From positions 637,312 to 701,311 of the forward strand of contig CAJUJH010000001.1 of NCBI GenBank assembly GCA_910586855.1: a DNA stretch of 64,000 nt. Direction: 5' to 3'. Position 1 is the first letter of the stretch, and the number at the start of each line of letters is the position of its first letter. Positions 34,599 through 43,890 of the stretch are shown one piece after another. The stretch comes from Candidatus Gastranaerophilales bacterium (lineage in GTDB: Bacteria > Cyanobacteriota > Vampirovibrionia > Gastranaerophilales > Gastranaerophilaceae). Below the pieces are notes generated by a model. It worked only from the letters and a program-made list of their open reading frames with translations. It had not been told where the DNA came from and ran no database searches. The translations under genes and the position numbers were made by a program.

Positions 34599-35132
34599 GT
34601 GTTAGAAAACGGATACATTCAGATTTATACAGGGGATGGAAAAGGGAAAACAACAGCAAGTCTTGGATTAGCCTTAAGAGCACTTGGACATGGCTGGAAG
34701 GTTTTAATCATTCAATTCGCTAAAGGCGATAAAGGTACAACATATGGTGAGATAGCTTCATCAGGTCGTTTTGCGGATAACCTTGAAGTTGTACAGTTTG
34801 GACTTGATAGAGTTTGCTATTCTCACAATTTAAATATGGATGATTATAAAGAATCCAAAAAAGGCTGGGAATTTGCTAAAAATGCCATTGCAAGCGGTAA
34901 ATACGGTCTTATTATTTTAGATGAAATTAATGTTTGTATTGATTTAGGCATGATAAAAGTGCAGGATGTTAAAAATGCACTTTTAAATAAGCCAAGAAGC
35001 TTGGAAATTGTGCTTACAGGCAGAAGAGCCAATCAGGAATTAATCGCTATGGCGCATTTAGTTACTGAAATGCAGCCTGTAAAACACTATTTTGATATCG
35101 GAGTAATGGCAAGAAGAGGAATTGAATATTAA
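34599..35132 (+). CDS. cobO: Corrinoid adenosyltransferase (CobO/BtuR)
   Basis: A 177-residue enzyme that adenosylates cobalamin using ATP. It has IYTGDGKGKTTASLGLALRALGHGWKV with the P-loop GDGKGKTT, the acidic LIILDEINVCIDLG, and ends in the usual REIKHYFD-like VKHYFDIGVMARRGIEY. Start is GTG, chosen for the upstream GGAGGAAAC ribosome site. No other cobalamin genes are nearby, consistent with salvage. Confidence 0.95.
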   Translation: MLENGYIQIYTGDGKGKTTASLGLALRALGHGWKVLIIQFAKGDKGTTYGEIASSGRFADNLEVVQFGLDRVCYSHNLNMDDYKESKKGWEFAKNAIASGKYGLIILDEINVCIDLGMIKVQDVKNALLNKPRSLEIVLTGRRANQELIAMAHLVTEMQPVKHYFDIGVMARRGIEY

Positions 35133-35218
35133 GCCATAAAGTTATCAGAGGAAGTAAACATTTGCTCCCTAAAAATGTTTATGTTAGAATTATTTTATTG
35201 AAGTGATGAAGAAGATTT

Positions 35219-35258
35219 TAATGGGGAAACGGGGGTTTTGATAACTCCCATTTTTTTA
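35219..35258 (+). terminator. Probable terminator downstream of cobO
   Basis: ATGGG/CCCAT short stem enclosing a G-rich loop and followed by T7. Confidence 0.55.
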
Positions 35259-35371
35259 TCTTTTTATTTTATTATTGCTTTTAAATAAATACCTGCAATT
35301 ACCTGAAAGGGTGAACTACTGCTTATTTATGTATATTTACTGAATCCAAAAGTCCGAATTTTCCAGAAGAA

Positions 35372-35485
35372 AAAATATTTTACAAAAAAGGACCGTAAAA
35401 AATTCGCCTCCGCAGATATTAATAAATGAAGTGTTAATAGAGCTATTGCAGGTGCGAATCCCGTGTCCTGTTTGTAAAATATTTT
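35372..35485. repeat. 114-base near-palindromic element (MITE-like or hairpin RNA)
   Basis: AAAATATTTTACAAA at the left and TTTGTAAAATATTTT at the right are perfect 15-bp terminal inverted repeats. Complementarity continues inward through AGGAC/GTCCT, ATTCGC/GCGAAT and TATTAA/TTAATA to a 7-11-base centre. It contains no gene. The right end plus flank resembles 2855-2910. It lies in the ~490-base gap between cobO and the GIY-YIG gene, where no coding frame was seen. Confidence 0.65.
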
Positions 35486-35624
35486 GCGGAGGGAAAATAT
35501 TAAATATTATATATGTTTTATCAAAAATATTCGGTAGATTTATTTGACATAAACAAATTACACCCTGTATTTATTGAAACAAAACTAGGTTACATAAAGC
35601 AATAAACAACATCTGCCTTAAATA

Positions 35625-35882
35625 TCAATCTTGCATCTCAACCAATTCAAGCTTTTTTGCGCGCGTGAGCCTTTTTATCCTGTATTCTTCCTTCATAGCC
35701 TCTGATTTTGTCTCATATTCTTTAGTATAAAGAATTTTCACAGGCTTATTTGCATTAGTATATTTTGCGCCATGCCCCGCTATGCCTGTAAGATGTTCAT
35801 TATAGCGCCTTAAAACATCTGTTGTAATTCCTGTATAAATAGTTCCTTTTTCAGTTTCAAGCATGTAAACAAAGTATGTCAT
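35625..35882 (-). CDS. GIY-YIG nuclease domain protein, 85 aa
   Basis: A single GIY-YIG domain: YFVYMLETEKGTIYTGITTDVLRRYNEH contains the GIY-(n)-YIG-like pair (Y-x-Y and Y-T-G) and the conserved Arg, with NKPVKILYTKEYETKSEAMKEEYRIKRLTRAKK following. This is the UPF0213/YhbQ type, possibly a repair nuclease. It starts 26 bases inside the dus gene. Confidence 0.92.
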   Translation of the reverse strand: MTYFVYMLETEKGTIYTGITTDVLRRYNEHLTGIAGHGAKYTNANKPVKILYTKEYETKSEAMKEEYRIKRLTRAKKLELVEMQD

Positions 35883-36816
35883 CTAATGCCTTCTTTACCT
35901 TATCGTATGTTTCAAGTGTAACGAGAACCTGCCTGTATTTTGAAGCATTTTTAACAGATGATATGTAAAATCCGTAAAATTTTCGCATAAACTTAATTCC
36001 GTTAATTTCATTCCGAAGCTCAATCTCATCTTCAATGTGCTCAAGGAGCATTTTTATTTTTTCATCCAAAGACGGTTCTTTAATAATTTCACCCGTTCTA
36101 AAATAATGTTCAATCCTAAAAGGAAGCGTAAAATCACCCATTATGCCTCTGCCTATTGAAACACCGTCCGCTTTTGTAATTTCTAAACATTTTATGGCAT
36201 CTTCCACGCTTTTGATATCTCCGTTTGCAAAAACAGGAATATCTAATTCTTTTTTTAATTGCCCTATGGCATCCCAATCAGAGCTTCCTGAATAAAGGTC
36301 GCTTCTGCATCTGCCATGGAGTGTGACAAAATCCGCCCCGGCTTCCTGCATTAATTGACCAAACTCTATAAAATTTTTATTCTGCCTGTCCCACCCGAGC
36401 CTGAATTTTACACTTAAAGGGACTTTAATATTTTCTTTAACGGCTTGCGCTATTTCGTATGCAAGTTTTGGCTGCCTCATAAGCCCTGAACCGTCTGTTG
36501 ATTTTACAACTTTATTTACAGGGCATCCGCAGTTTATATCTATAACGCTTGCGCGAGGTTCCAATAATTTTGCGGCATTTACCATTAAATCAGGCTTGTG
36601 CCCTACGATTTGAAACGAAAGCGGATATTCTTCCTCTTTAAAATCTGCAATTTTTGGATTTGGAACATTCTTCAAAGCTTCAGAAGATAACATTTCTGTT
36701 GATAAAAGACATTTGCCATGATGCCGCCTTATAAGGTTTCTGTATACAATATCCGAAATTCCCGCCAAAGGCGCCTGAATTACCTTTATATTTTTAATAT
36801 CAAAGTTCTTTTTCAT
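35857..36816 (-). CDS. tRNA-dihydrouridine synthase
   Basis: A 319-residue FMN enzyme that reduces uridines in tRNA. APLAGISDIVYRNLI is the flavin-binding start, DINCGCPVNKVVKSTDGSGLM holds the catalytic Cys, and VTLHGRCRSDLYSG plus GVSIGRGIMGDF complete the barrel. DusB-like, though subfamily is not certain. It starts directly after the TPR gene's stop. Confidence 0.93.
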   Translation of the reverse strand: MKKNFDIKNIKVIQAPLAGISDIVYRNLIRRHHGKCLLSTEMLSSEALKNVPNPKIADFKEEEYPLSFQIVGHKPDLMVNAAKLLEPRASVIDINCGCPVNKVVKSTDGSGLMRQPKLAYEIAQAVKENIKVPLSVKFRLGWDRQNKNFIEFGQLMQEAGADFVTLHGRCRSDLYSGSSDWDAIGQLKKELDIPVFANGDIKSVEDAIKCLEITKADGVSIGRGIMGDFTLPFRIEHYFRTGEIIKEPSLDEKIKMLLEHIEDEIELRNEINGIKFMRKFYGFYISSVKNASKYRQVLVTLETYDKVKKALDDILCLHA

Positions 36817-38964
36817 CTATTTTTGCCCGAGATATTCTTTTAACTCTTTCAGTCTTGAATTAACATATGTTGTATAATCATCCTTTGCGCCTGCAGTTAA
36901 GGATAAATATTTTTCATAATATGAAACAGCCTCGCTGTATTGTTCTTTATTATCAAGCGCTACAGCGAGCATATAATAACAAAGAGAAAACTTGCTGTCG
37001 GCATTTATACCTTTTTTATATTCTTCAATAGCTTTATCGGGGTTTTTCATCTCTTCATAAATTACCCCTTTATAGTAATAAGCGTAGGCATTTTTCGGGT
37101 TTTTGGAGAGAATTTTATCTAAAAGTCCAAGGCTCTCATTATATTGTTTCTTTTCATAAAAACTTATTGCCATATCAAGGTTTTTGCCTTCTTCACCCTG
37201 TTTTAGACTTTCTAAGGCTGTTTTTGCATCATTATTGTTTGGCTCAAGCGTTAATACTTTATTTAAATAGTTTATCGCTTCATTTGAATTATTTAAATTA
37301 ACATAAGAGTTTGCTATAAAATACATAGCCTTGGTGTCATTCGGGTTTTTTTGAAGTACTTTTTTAAAGTATTCAATAGCTTTTTCATTTTCCCCGAGCT
37401 CAAAGTAGCAGGAAGCTATGGAGTAAAGAACTTCAGGCGTTTGAAGCTTAATTTTTAAATAATTATCAAGTGCTGTTTTATAATCGCCTGCATTAAAATA
37501 TTTTGCAGCACTGTTATAAAGGTTTCCTGCCTCTTCTGTTTGAATATCATTTTTCATTGATAAAAGCTCTTTATTATCGGGCAAATTTGATAAACCATGC
37601 TCTATTGCCGCATTTGCACGTGCAGTATCATTTTGAAGCCTGTAAATTTGTACTATATTAATATATGGTTCAGGCATTTTAGGGTTAATTGCAATTGCTT
37701 TTTTATAGTAAGTTATAGCTCCTGTATAATCTTTATTTTCGTGCAATTTAAAAGCAAGGTTGAATTGTTTGTCATAATCTGTCGGATGAGATATAGCATC
37801 TTCTTTAAGGTATGTGATTAATTCGTCTCCTTTAAGATTTGAAACGATTGAAGCAATTCCGTTTTTTGCTTCTTCATTATTTGGCTCAATTTTTAAAATC
37901 TTTTTAAATTCAGCCATTGCAGCCTTGTTATCGTTTAGTTTTTTGTATGCTTCAGCCTTATAAAATAAGGGCTTAATATCTTTTGGGTTTTTTTGCAGCA
38001 TCATATTATAAATATCAATAGCGCCGTTATAATTATTTTGTTCAAGATAAAGTGAAGCAAGGTTTGTTAAAACCACAGGGTCATTCGGGTTTAAATCCTG
38101 AGCCTTAACATATTGCGCCTTAGCTAAATCATACTGTTTTTGCTTTTGATAAATGGCGCCAAGGTTTACAAGCGCCTCGGAGTTTTTCGGGTTTTTATTA
38201 AATCTTGCCTGCCAAAGACTTTTTAGAGCATCAAGCGTTGCACTGTCGCCATATTTAAATGCAAGCGCATATTCATCATTTGCAGCCTCAATATTTCCTA
38301 TGTCATCTAAAAGAAGAGCATATTTATAGTGCAATAAGCCGTTTTCTTTTTTAATTTTTACGGCTTCTCTGATATTTTCAAGCGCCATTTTTTGGTTATT
38401 TAAACTTTTATAAATATCAAAAAGCGAACTTAAGGCATTATAATTATATTTTGTACCCTTAAGCTTATTGAAATCATATCCTGCAGCTGCAATTTCCTGC
38501 TGTGCTCTTAAAGTGTTTGCATGCTGCAATTTGGCATCTTCGTTTAAATTTTCATATCTTTTTAAAAGCCCTGCTAAAGCACTCTCTGTGGATGATAATT
38601 TTGCTCTGTCAACATCTGAATTATTGTCATTCCAGTATTTCATATAAAAAAGTGCTGATTTATAATCATTTATTGCATTTTTTGGCTGTTTTTTAACATT
38701 CAAAAAGTCTTCAGCTCTTGAAATATATGCTGTATAAAGTGCATTCTTTACGTTGTTATCATAAGGGGCGTATCTTAAAACCTTTTTTAATTCCCTTATA
38801 GCATCATTATATTGTTTTGTTTTTAAAAAACTTGTACCGTTATTATAATATACGTTATATCTTTCCTTAAGTTCTTCAGGGGTTTCTGAGAATCCTGTCT
38901 GTGTGCAGAATAATATTAAAGTTAATGCTAAACTTAGCCCCTGGGCATATATTTTATTGTTCAT
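36817..38964 (-). CDS. Secreted/periplasmic TPR-repeat protein, 715 aa
   Basis: An N-terminal signal peptide (GLSLALTLILFCTQTGFS) is followed by about 15 tetratricopeptide repeats, e.g. AEALVNLGAIYQKQKQYDLAKAQY-like and AYYYKGVIYEEMKNPDKAIEEY units with the N-P-(K/N)-D turn. It is likely an envelope protein scaffold. The stop abuts the dus ATG, so they share an mRNA. No enzymatic domain is visible. Confidence 0.88.
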   Translation of the reverse strand: MNNKIYAQGLSLALTLILFCTQTGFSETPEELKERYNVYYNNGTSFLKTKQYNDAIRELKKVLRYAPYDNNVKNALYTAYISRAEDFLNVKKQPKNAINDYKSALFYMKYWNDNNSDVDRAKLSSTESALAGLLKRYENLNEDAKLQHANTLRAQQEIAAAGYDFNKLKGTKYNYNALSSLFDIYKSLNNQKMALENIREAVKIKKENGLLHYKYALLLDDIGNIEAANDEYALAFKYGDSATLDALKSLWQARFNKNPKNSEALVNLGAIYQKQKQYDLAKAQYVKAQDLNPNDPVVLTNLASLYLEQNNYNGAIDIYNMMLQKNPKDIKPLFYKAEAYKKLNDNKAAMAEFKKILKIEPNNEEAKNGIASIVSNLKGDELITYLKEDAISHPTDYDKQFNLAFKLHENKDYTGAITYYKKAIAINPKMPEPYINIVQIYRLQNDTARANAAIEHGLSNLPDNKELLSMKNDIQTEEAGNLYNSAAKYFNAGDYKTALDNYLKIKLQTPEVLYSIASCYFELGENEKAIEYFKKVLQKNPNDTKAMYFIANSYVNLNNSNEAINYLNKVLTLEPNNNDAKTALESLKQGEEGKNLDMAISFYEKKQYNESLGLLDKILSKNPKNAYAYYYKGVIYEEMKNPDKAIEEYKKGINADSKFSLCYYMLAVALDNKEQYSEAVSYYEKYLSLTAGAKDDYTTYVNSRLKELKEYLGQK

Positions 38965-39089
38965 TATATAAAAACCTCAAATTTTAAAATCCACATCAAT
39001 TATACTACAACATTGATTTTATTCTTTAATCTTGAAGGCAGTAGTTTTTGGTATAATTATTTTAAACAAAGTTATTAAGGTAAAATTTT

Positions 39090-39761
39090 ATGCAGCTAAA
39101 CCATATAAACCACGATAAAACAAGGCTTTTAATATTCTTTGGCGGATTTTATACAGACTATAACTGCTTTGGGGAATTTGATACAAAAACATCAGATATT
39201 CTTTTTATAAATGATTATTCTAACCTTGATTTTAAAGAATTAAGATATTTTGATTTTTCTGTGTATACGGAGATTAACTTAATTGCATATTCCTACGGTG
39301 TTTGGGCTGCAAATGAAGCTTACAGGTCAAAATCACTTCCTGAAATTAATAAAAGTGTAGGTATTTCAGGTACTTATTATCCTGTACATCCTGAATTTGG
39401 GATTAATCCAAAAGTGTTTAATATTATGTTGAATGCCTTGAGCTTGGAAACAATGGCAAGGTTTGAACAAAATATGCTTGCAAATTGTTCGGGTGCAGTG
39501 GTTAAAAAGCCTGATAGGCGCCTTGAAAACCTAAAGGATGAACTTATAAATATTAAAAAATATTCGCTTTATCCACCTGATGGGGATGAATTTGAATTTG
39601 AAACGATGATTTTAACAAAACAGGATAAAATTTTTCCATATAAATCGCAGGAAAAATTCTTTAATTCAAGGGATTGGAAAAATAAGCACAGCGTAGTTTT
39701 GAATACAGGACATTTTCCGTTCTTTGAATTTAAAACCCTTGATAATATACTGGATGTATAA
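39090..39761 (+). CDS. bioG: Pimeloyl-ACP methyl ester esterase BioG-like (DUF452)
   Basis: A 223-residue alpha/beta hydrolase of the DUF452 family: LLIFFGGFYTDYNCF at the N-terminus, the nucleophile elbow IAYSYGVWAA, and a C-terminal GHFPFF with the catalytic His. BioG releases pimeloyl-ACP from its methyl ester in biotin synthesis. The bioC-like gene follows after 3 bases, which strongly supports the call. Confidence 0.85.
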   Translation: MQLNHINHDKTRLLIFFGGFYTDYNCFGEFDTKTSDILFINDYSNLDFKELRYFDFSVYTEINLIAYSYGVWAANEAYRSKSLPEINKSVGISGTYYPVHPEFGINPKVFNIMLNALSLETMARFEQNMLANCSGAVVKKPDRRLENLKDELINIKKYSLYPPDGDEFEFETMILTKQDKIFPYKSQEKFFNSRDWKNKHSVVLNTGHFPFFEFKTLDNILDV

Positions 39762-39764
39762 AAA

Positions 39765-40526
39765 ATGGATTTTATAAAGGCAAAAGATACGTATAGGGAA
39801 AATGCCGTTATACAAAGTAAGATGGCAAAAAAGCTCATTCAAGAGCTTAAATTAAAATGCGGTTTTGACCGTTTCGATAATTCTGGCGGCTATAGCAATT
39901 CTGGTGGTTCATGCGATTTTAAAACCCCTGCAGTCAAAAATGTCTTTGAAATAGGCTCCGGTACCGGTCTTTTAACTGATGAAATTGTTAAAAATATTAA
40001 TTTTGATAAACTTTTTTTAAATGATTTGACTGAAAATTTTACAGGATGCATTCCTTTTAAATATTATAAAGGTGATATTTTGAGTATTAAAATTGAAGAA
40101 AATTTTAACTTGATAACCTCTAATGCCGTTTTTCAGTGGATAGATGATAAGGAAAAACTTTTTAATAAACTTTTTAACCTGCTAAACCGTGATGGAATCC
40201 TTGCTTTTACGACATTTGGCAAAGAAAATTTTAACCAGATTAAAGACACTATAGGTTTTTCTCTTAATTATACCGATTTAACCCCGATAATAGAAAAAGC
40301 AGGGTTTAAAATCCTTTATTTTGAAGAAGAACTTGAAACCCTGTATTTTAAAGATGTGCGAAATATTCTGGAGCATATAAAATTAACCGGTGTCGGCACA
40401 AACGCTAACTGTCTTTGGACAAAGAATAAGTATGAAATTTTTAAACAAAAATATTTGGAGAAATTTTCTGATAATAACGGGGTTGAATTAACCTACCATC
40501 CTTTATATTTTATTTGCAGGAAATGA
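39765..40526 (+). CDS. bioC: Malonyl-ACP O-methyltransferase BioC-like
   Basis: A 253-residue SAM-dependent methyltransferase with motif I VFEIGSGTGLLTDEI and the post-motif SNAVFQWIDD typical of BioC. The start AKDTYRENAVIQSKMAKKL also fits BioC. It methylates malonyl-ACP to begin pimelate synthesis; paired with bioG. A Gly/Ser/Asn-rich insert (DNSGGYSNSGGS) precedes motif I. Confidence 0.88.
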   Translation: MDFIKAKDTYRENAVIQSKMAKKLIQELKLKCGFDRFDNSGGYSNSGGSCDFKTPAVKNVFEIGSGTGLLTDEIVKNINFDKLFLNDLTENFTGCIPFKYYKGDILSIKIEENFNLITSNAVFQWIDDKEKLFNKLFNLLNRDGILAFTTFGKENFNQIKDTIGFSLNYTDLTPIIEKAGFKILYFEEELETLYFKDVRNILEHIKLTGVGTNANCLWTKNKYEIFKQKYLEKFSDNNGVELTYHPLYFICRK

Positions 40527-40613
40527 TAGCAAGAGATAAATTAGTGTTATTGCGAAGGAGTGAAAGCAACTGCGGCAATCCAAACTTATAATATAAACCG
40601 AATAATATCTGGT

Positions 40614-41507
40614 CTAAATCATATAACAAGATAGTAAATCGCGTGTTAAAGATGCTTGGCGGATTTTTTTAATTGCGCGCTTTTCCATCTGTCTTATGCA
40701 CTCTTTTGTAACTCCGTACATATTGCCGATTTCTTCAAGAGTTTTTCTACTGCCGTTTTTTAAACCGAATCTTAGTGTAATTACCTCTTTTTCTTTGTCT
40801 TTTAGTGTATTAAGTGCGATTTTTATATCCTTTTTGAGGTCTTCATATTCAATTGTTCTTTCAACATTTTGTTTAACATCCTCAATAATTTCAGATAAGC
40901 TCATCTGGCTGTCGTCATTAGCATCCATACTGGCTTCTAAAGATAATGCCTTTGTATAAGCTCCTAAAAATGTATTGATTTTTTCTTCTGAAATACCCAT
41001 TTTATTTGCAACAACAGATGGTTTTATGCTGCAATTATATTTTTGTTCTAATGAGTGTTTAACTTTTTTGTATTTTGATAAAGTTTCTTGAATATAAACA
41101 GGGATTTTCATACAGTGGGATTGTTCTGAAATTGCTTTAAACATCGCTTGCTTTATCCACCAGGTAGCATATGTTGAAAATTTATACCCTAAATCCCATT
41201 TAAATTTATCCACAGCTGCTATTAACCCTAAATTCCCTTCCTGAATTAAATCAAACATAGAAAGTGAGCTCACATGGATTGATTTTCTTGCAATATTTAT
41301 AACAAGCCTTAAATTAGCTTGAATTAATCTTTTTTTAGCATCCTCATTTCCTAAAGAAGATAACCTTGCAAGTTCTTTTTCATCTTCTGTTGATAATACG
41401 GGAAATTTTGACACCCTTTTAACATAAAAATTAAGAGAGGAATCTGATTTGAAATCTAAGCTGAATACGGAAGTTGTTTTGCTTGCTTTGGCTGATGAAT
41501 TTTTCAT
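40614..41507 (-). CDS. Sigma-70 family RNA polymerase sigma factor, 297 aa
   Basis: Regions 1.2-2.4 (LSTEDEKELARLSSLGNEDAKKRLIQANLRLVINIARK, FDLIQEGNLGLIAAVDKF, YKFSTYATWWIKQAM), region 3 and region 4 (LKDKEKEVITLRFGL...TLEEIGNMYGVTKECIRQMEKRAIKKIR) are complete. It lacks the region 1.1 and long non-conserved insert of a housekeeping SigA. It is therefore probably a group 2/3 alternative factor like cyanobacterial SigB-F or RpoH. Its leader may include a hairpin near 41625-41652. Confidence 0.9.
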   Translation of the reverse strand: MKNSSAKASKTTSVFSLDFKSDSSLNFYVKRVSKFPVLSTEDEKELARLSSLGNEDAKKRLIQANLRLVINIARKSIHVSSLSMFDLIQEGNLGLIAAVDKFKWDLGYKFSTYATWWIKQAMFKAISEQSHCMKIPVYIQETLSKYKKVKHSLEQKYNCSIKPSVVANKMGISEEKINTFLGAYTKALSLEASMDANDDSQMSLSEIIEDVKQNVERTIEYEDLKKDIKIALNTLKDKEKEVITLRFGLKNGSRKTLEEIGNMYGVTKECIRQMEKRAIKKIRQASLTRDLLSCYMI

Positions 41508-42040
41508 ACAATAAATCTCCTAAAATATTTCACACTAATTTTTCATACACAAATTTTGCCTTAATTTTAGATAGGGCACCTCAAAGTAAACCGTCTAAAA
41601 TTTATCCGGCATGATGAATTTTTGCACCATACTGCTGTTTTAGATGCGGTGCTTATAATTTAACTGACTGCTAAAAATTAAAAAATAATGGATTAAAAAA
41701 TTTAAAAAATTAGGTATTTGCTTAACTAAAGATAAATAGATATATAATTGATATCTTTAATATATCACTTTGATTTTAATTTTACAAGTGTATTATAAAG
41801 AAATGTTAAGCTAAGTTTTAAAAATTAAAGTGTTTGTTAACATTTCTTAATAATATTTATGTTGTTACGTGTGCTGTTACTCCAAGCTGTAGAGTACTTC
41901 TAGGTTTTTTTGTAAACATTTGTAAACTATTCAAACAGATAAAGCAATTATTTAAAATAGATATACTTTATATATGTGTAAAGACTGCAACGTCGGATTT
42001 AAATTTTAAAAAGTGATATAAAAAAGATATATAAAATATA
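41508..42040. other. Long intergenic region upstream of the sigma factor
   Basis: No gene supported; the 60-codon plus-strand frame at 41834-42016 starts with TTG, lacks a ribosome site and has shadow-like composition. A stem GCACC...GGTGC (about 41625-41652) lies in what would be the sigma factor's leader. The rest is AT-rich DNA and probable promoters. Confidence 0.45.
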
Positions 42041-42041
42041 C

Positions 42042-42143
42042 ACACTAATCATTCTAACCAATACACACTAACCTTCACTTCACACACGAGGAATTACGTA
42101 AAAGTATTCCAAACGGCTTTTCATAAAGAAAGCCGTTTTTTTT
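42042..42143 (+). ncRNA. Candidate small RNA with strong terminator
   Basis: A ~100-base transcript is predicted from a TATAAA box at 42030-42035 to a perfect intrinsic terminator. Its first ~45 bases are almost G-free and repetitive (ACACACTAA, ACACTAACC, CACTTCACACAC), then GGAAT/ATTCC forms a hairpin before the terminator. There is no ATG-led frame. Single-stranded C/A-rich 5' ends with a 3' terminator are typical of trans-acting sRNAs that bind ribosome sites. Confidence 0.5.
42112..42143 (+). terminator. Intrinsic terminator of the candidate sRNA
   Basis: AACGGCTTT/AAAGCCGTT perfect 9-bp stem, 8-base loop, T8. It does not follow any protein gene on this strand. Confidence 0.9.
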
Positions 42144-42296
42144 ATCTTAAAAAAGGTGCGTAAGCATTTTTATACAATATGGGTTCTTGAAAATAAGCTG
42201 AATACTTAAACTTTTGAAACATTTTATGCTTTTTTAGTCAATTTTTTGCCTTGATTTACTTTATTACAGCATAAATTATTTAGGGAAAATATTTTT

Positions 42297-43820
42297 ATGC
42301 AGTCAGGTTTTGGTGTAAATAGTTATAGTGTCCCGGTTCATTTAAAAAATCAAGGGATTAACAGGCAGAATTTAAGTTTCGGCACCCAGACTCAACAGGG
42401 TGTACAATCTATGCAAGGCGCACAGTCCACTTCAAACCTTGCTGCTATGCAAAATTCACAATTCATTTCTTCAAATGCACAGGCGCAAAACCCTAATACT
42501 GCTCAAAAAGGAGGCAGCAAAAAGCTTTTAATTGGCGCTGTTATCACATTGGCAGGCGCTGCAGCTATAGCTATAGTCTGTAAAATGAAGGGTAAAAATG
42601 CTAAAGGTACATCTAAAGTTGCAAATGAAGCTGCCAATATTTTAAATAATGCAGGAGAAAAAGCTGCAGGCGGAGCTGAAAATGCTGCAGAAAGTGCAGC
42701 TGATGCAGCAGAATCTTCCAAACAAACTATTTTTCAAAAAGTAAAAAATAAAGCAAAATCATTATTAAATGATGTCAAAAAAGGGTATGAAGAATATACG
42801 CCAAAGCCGGATGATTCAGCTGATAAGCCAAGCTTTTTTGATGAAATTAAAAAAGGATATGATGAATATAAACCGGATAGTGCACCTGTAAAAAAGAAAC
42901 ATAAGTCTAAAACAGACAATCCTGATGACATTAAGCCCGTAAATCCAAAAAGTTCAAAAACAATAATGCGCGAAAAAATAGCGGGAATATTATCATCCGT
43001 GGATAGCCTATCTTCTTCAATTAAAAAAGCATCAAATGAAGCGGATGAACTTGCAAAAATAAATATAAGCACCGGAGCTGGCGGTACAAATGGCGAAACA
43101 GAAAAATGGGTGCAAAAAATAGTGAGTGATTTTTCATCTGTGCAGGATTCTTCTATAAAACGTGCAGGAGTTGGAAAGAAAAATGTGTTCATCCGTGATA
43201 ATGCTGATTCTTGGAGCTATAATGAAGGATACGTAGAATCTTCAAAAATAATAAAGGCAAAAAGAAGAATAAAGGTCAATGCTGATGAAGTTACCGTTAT
43301 AACCAATAATGTTAAGGATAGCAAGAAAAATATTGAAACCGCAAGTGAAATGCTGCAGTTTGATAAAGCAACTGGTGAAATTAAACATTATGACAGCGGT
43401 GTTGAAAAATATGCGGATGGCAAAATTACTTGTACTAAACGGGCAGATTTTGACTCATCGGGCATTAAATACTATGCGGAAGGCTATACACAGGATTCCA
43501 GCGGCACGTTTGAAATTTTAAAAACCATTGATTTTAGAAAACATACGGGCTGTGAAAATTATAAAATTAACCCCGATGGCTCATTAGAAATACAGAGAAA
43601 AATACATTTTGATACTTCAGGAAGACCGCTTGCTTACCTTGAAGGATATAAAAAATCTGCAGCAGGCGATGTTGCTGCAGATAGTAAAATTGAATATATT
43701 CTTGGTACGGATACGCCTAAATATTATTATGAAAACTATACATTCACGCCTGCAGACAGCAAAGAAACCTATACGCTTAAAGCTGAATTTAAAGACGGCA
43801 AATGGCATAAGGTTCATTAA
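42297..43820 (+). CDS. Unrecognised 507-aa protein with LSFG tag and tandem KKGY-EY motif
   Basis: A polar Gln/Ser/Asn-rich start contains NLSFGTQT (residues 25-32). A membrane-like helix (about 76-96) and an Ala-rich stretch follow. Two copies of a KKGY(D/E)EY(T/K)P motif (161-170 and 185-194) precede a Ser/Lys-rich linker. The C-terminal half has repeated Tyr/Gly units (IKYYAEGYTQDSSGTF, GRPLAYLEGYKKS) resembling MORN/YwqK-type repeats. No catalytic domain recognised. Possibly a membrane-associated surface or effector protein. Confidence 0.65.
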   Translation: MQSGFGVNSYSVPVHLKNQGINRQNLSFGTQTQQGVQSMQGAQSTSNLAAMQNSQFISSNAQAQNPNTAQKGGSKKLLIGAVITLAGAAAIAIVCKMKGKNAKGTSKVANEAANILNNAGEKAAGGAENAAESAADAAESSKQTIFQKVKNKAKSLLNDVKKGYEEYTPKPDDSADKPSFFDEIKKGYDEYKPDSAPVKKKHKSKTDNPDDIKPVNPKSSKTIMREKIAGILSSVDSLSSSIKKASNEADELAKINISTGAGGTNGETEKWVQKIVSDFSSVQDSSIKRAGVGKKNVFIRDNADSWSYNEGYVESSKIIKAKRRIKVNADEVTVITNNVKDSKKNIETASEMLQFDKATGEIKHYDSGVEKYADGKITCTKRADFDSSGIKYYAEGYTQDSSGTFEILKTIDFRKHTGCENYKINPDGSLEIQRKIHFDTSGRPLAYLEGYKKSAAGDVAADSKIEYILGTDTPKYYYENYTFTPADSKETYTLKAEFKDGKWHKVH

Positions 43821-43890
43821 TATGCTTTAACTAATTTTTTCTTTATGTTAGAATTTTCCTTGTAAAATAAATTTATTAATTTTTGGAGAA

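Noticed and set aside
35388..35470. tRNA-like sequence ending GGTGCGAATCCCGTGTCCT
   Set aside because: The length and a T-arm-like GGTGCGAATCC look like a tRNA, but there is no D-arm or anticodon stem, and the acceptor ends do not fully pair. The segment is better explained as part of the 114-base palindrome.
41834..42016. 60-codon plus-strand open frame in the gap after the sigma factor
   Set aside because: TTG start without a ribosome site and unusual composition; no evidence of coding.
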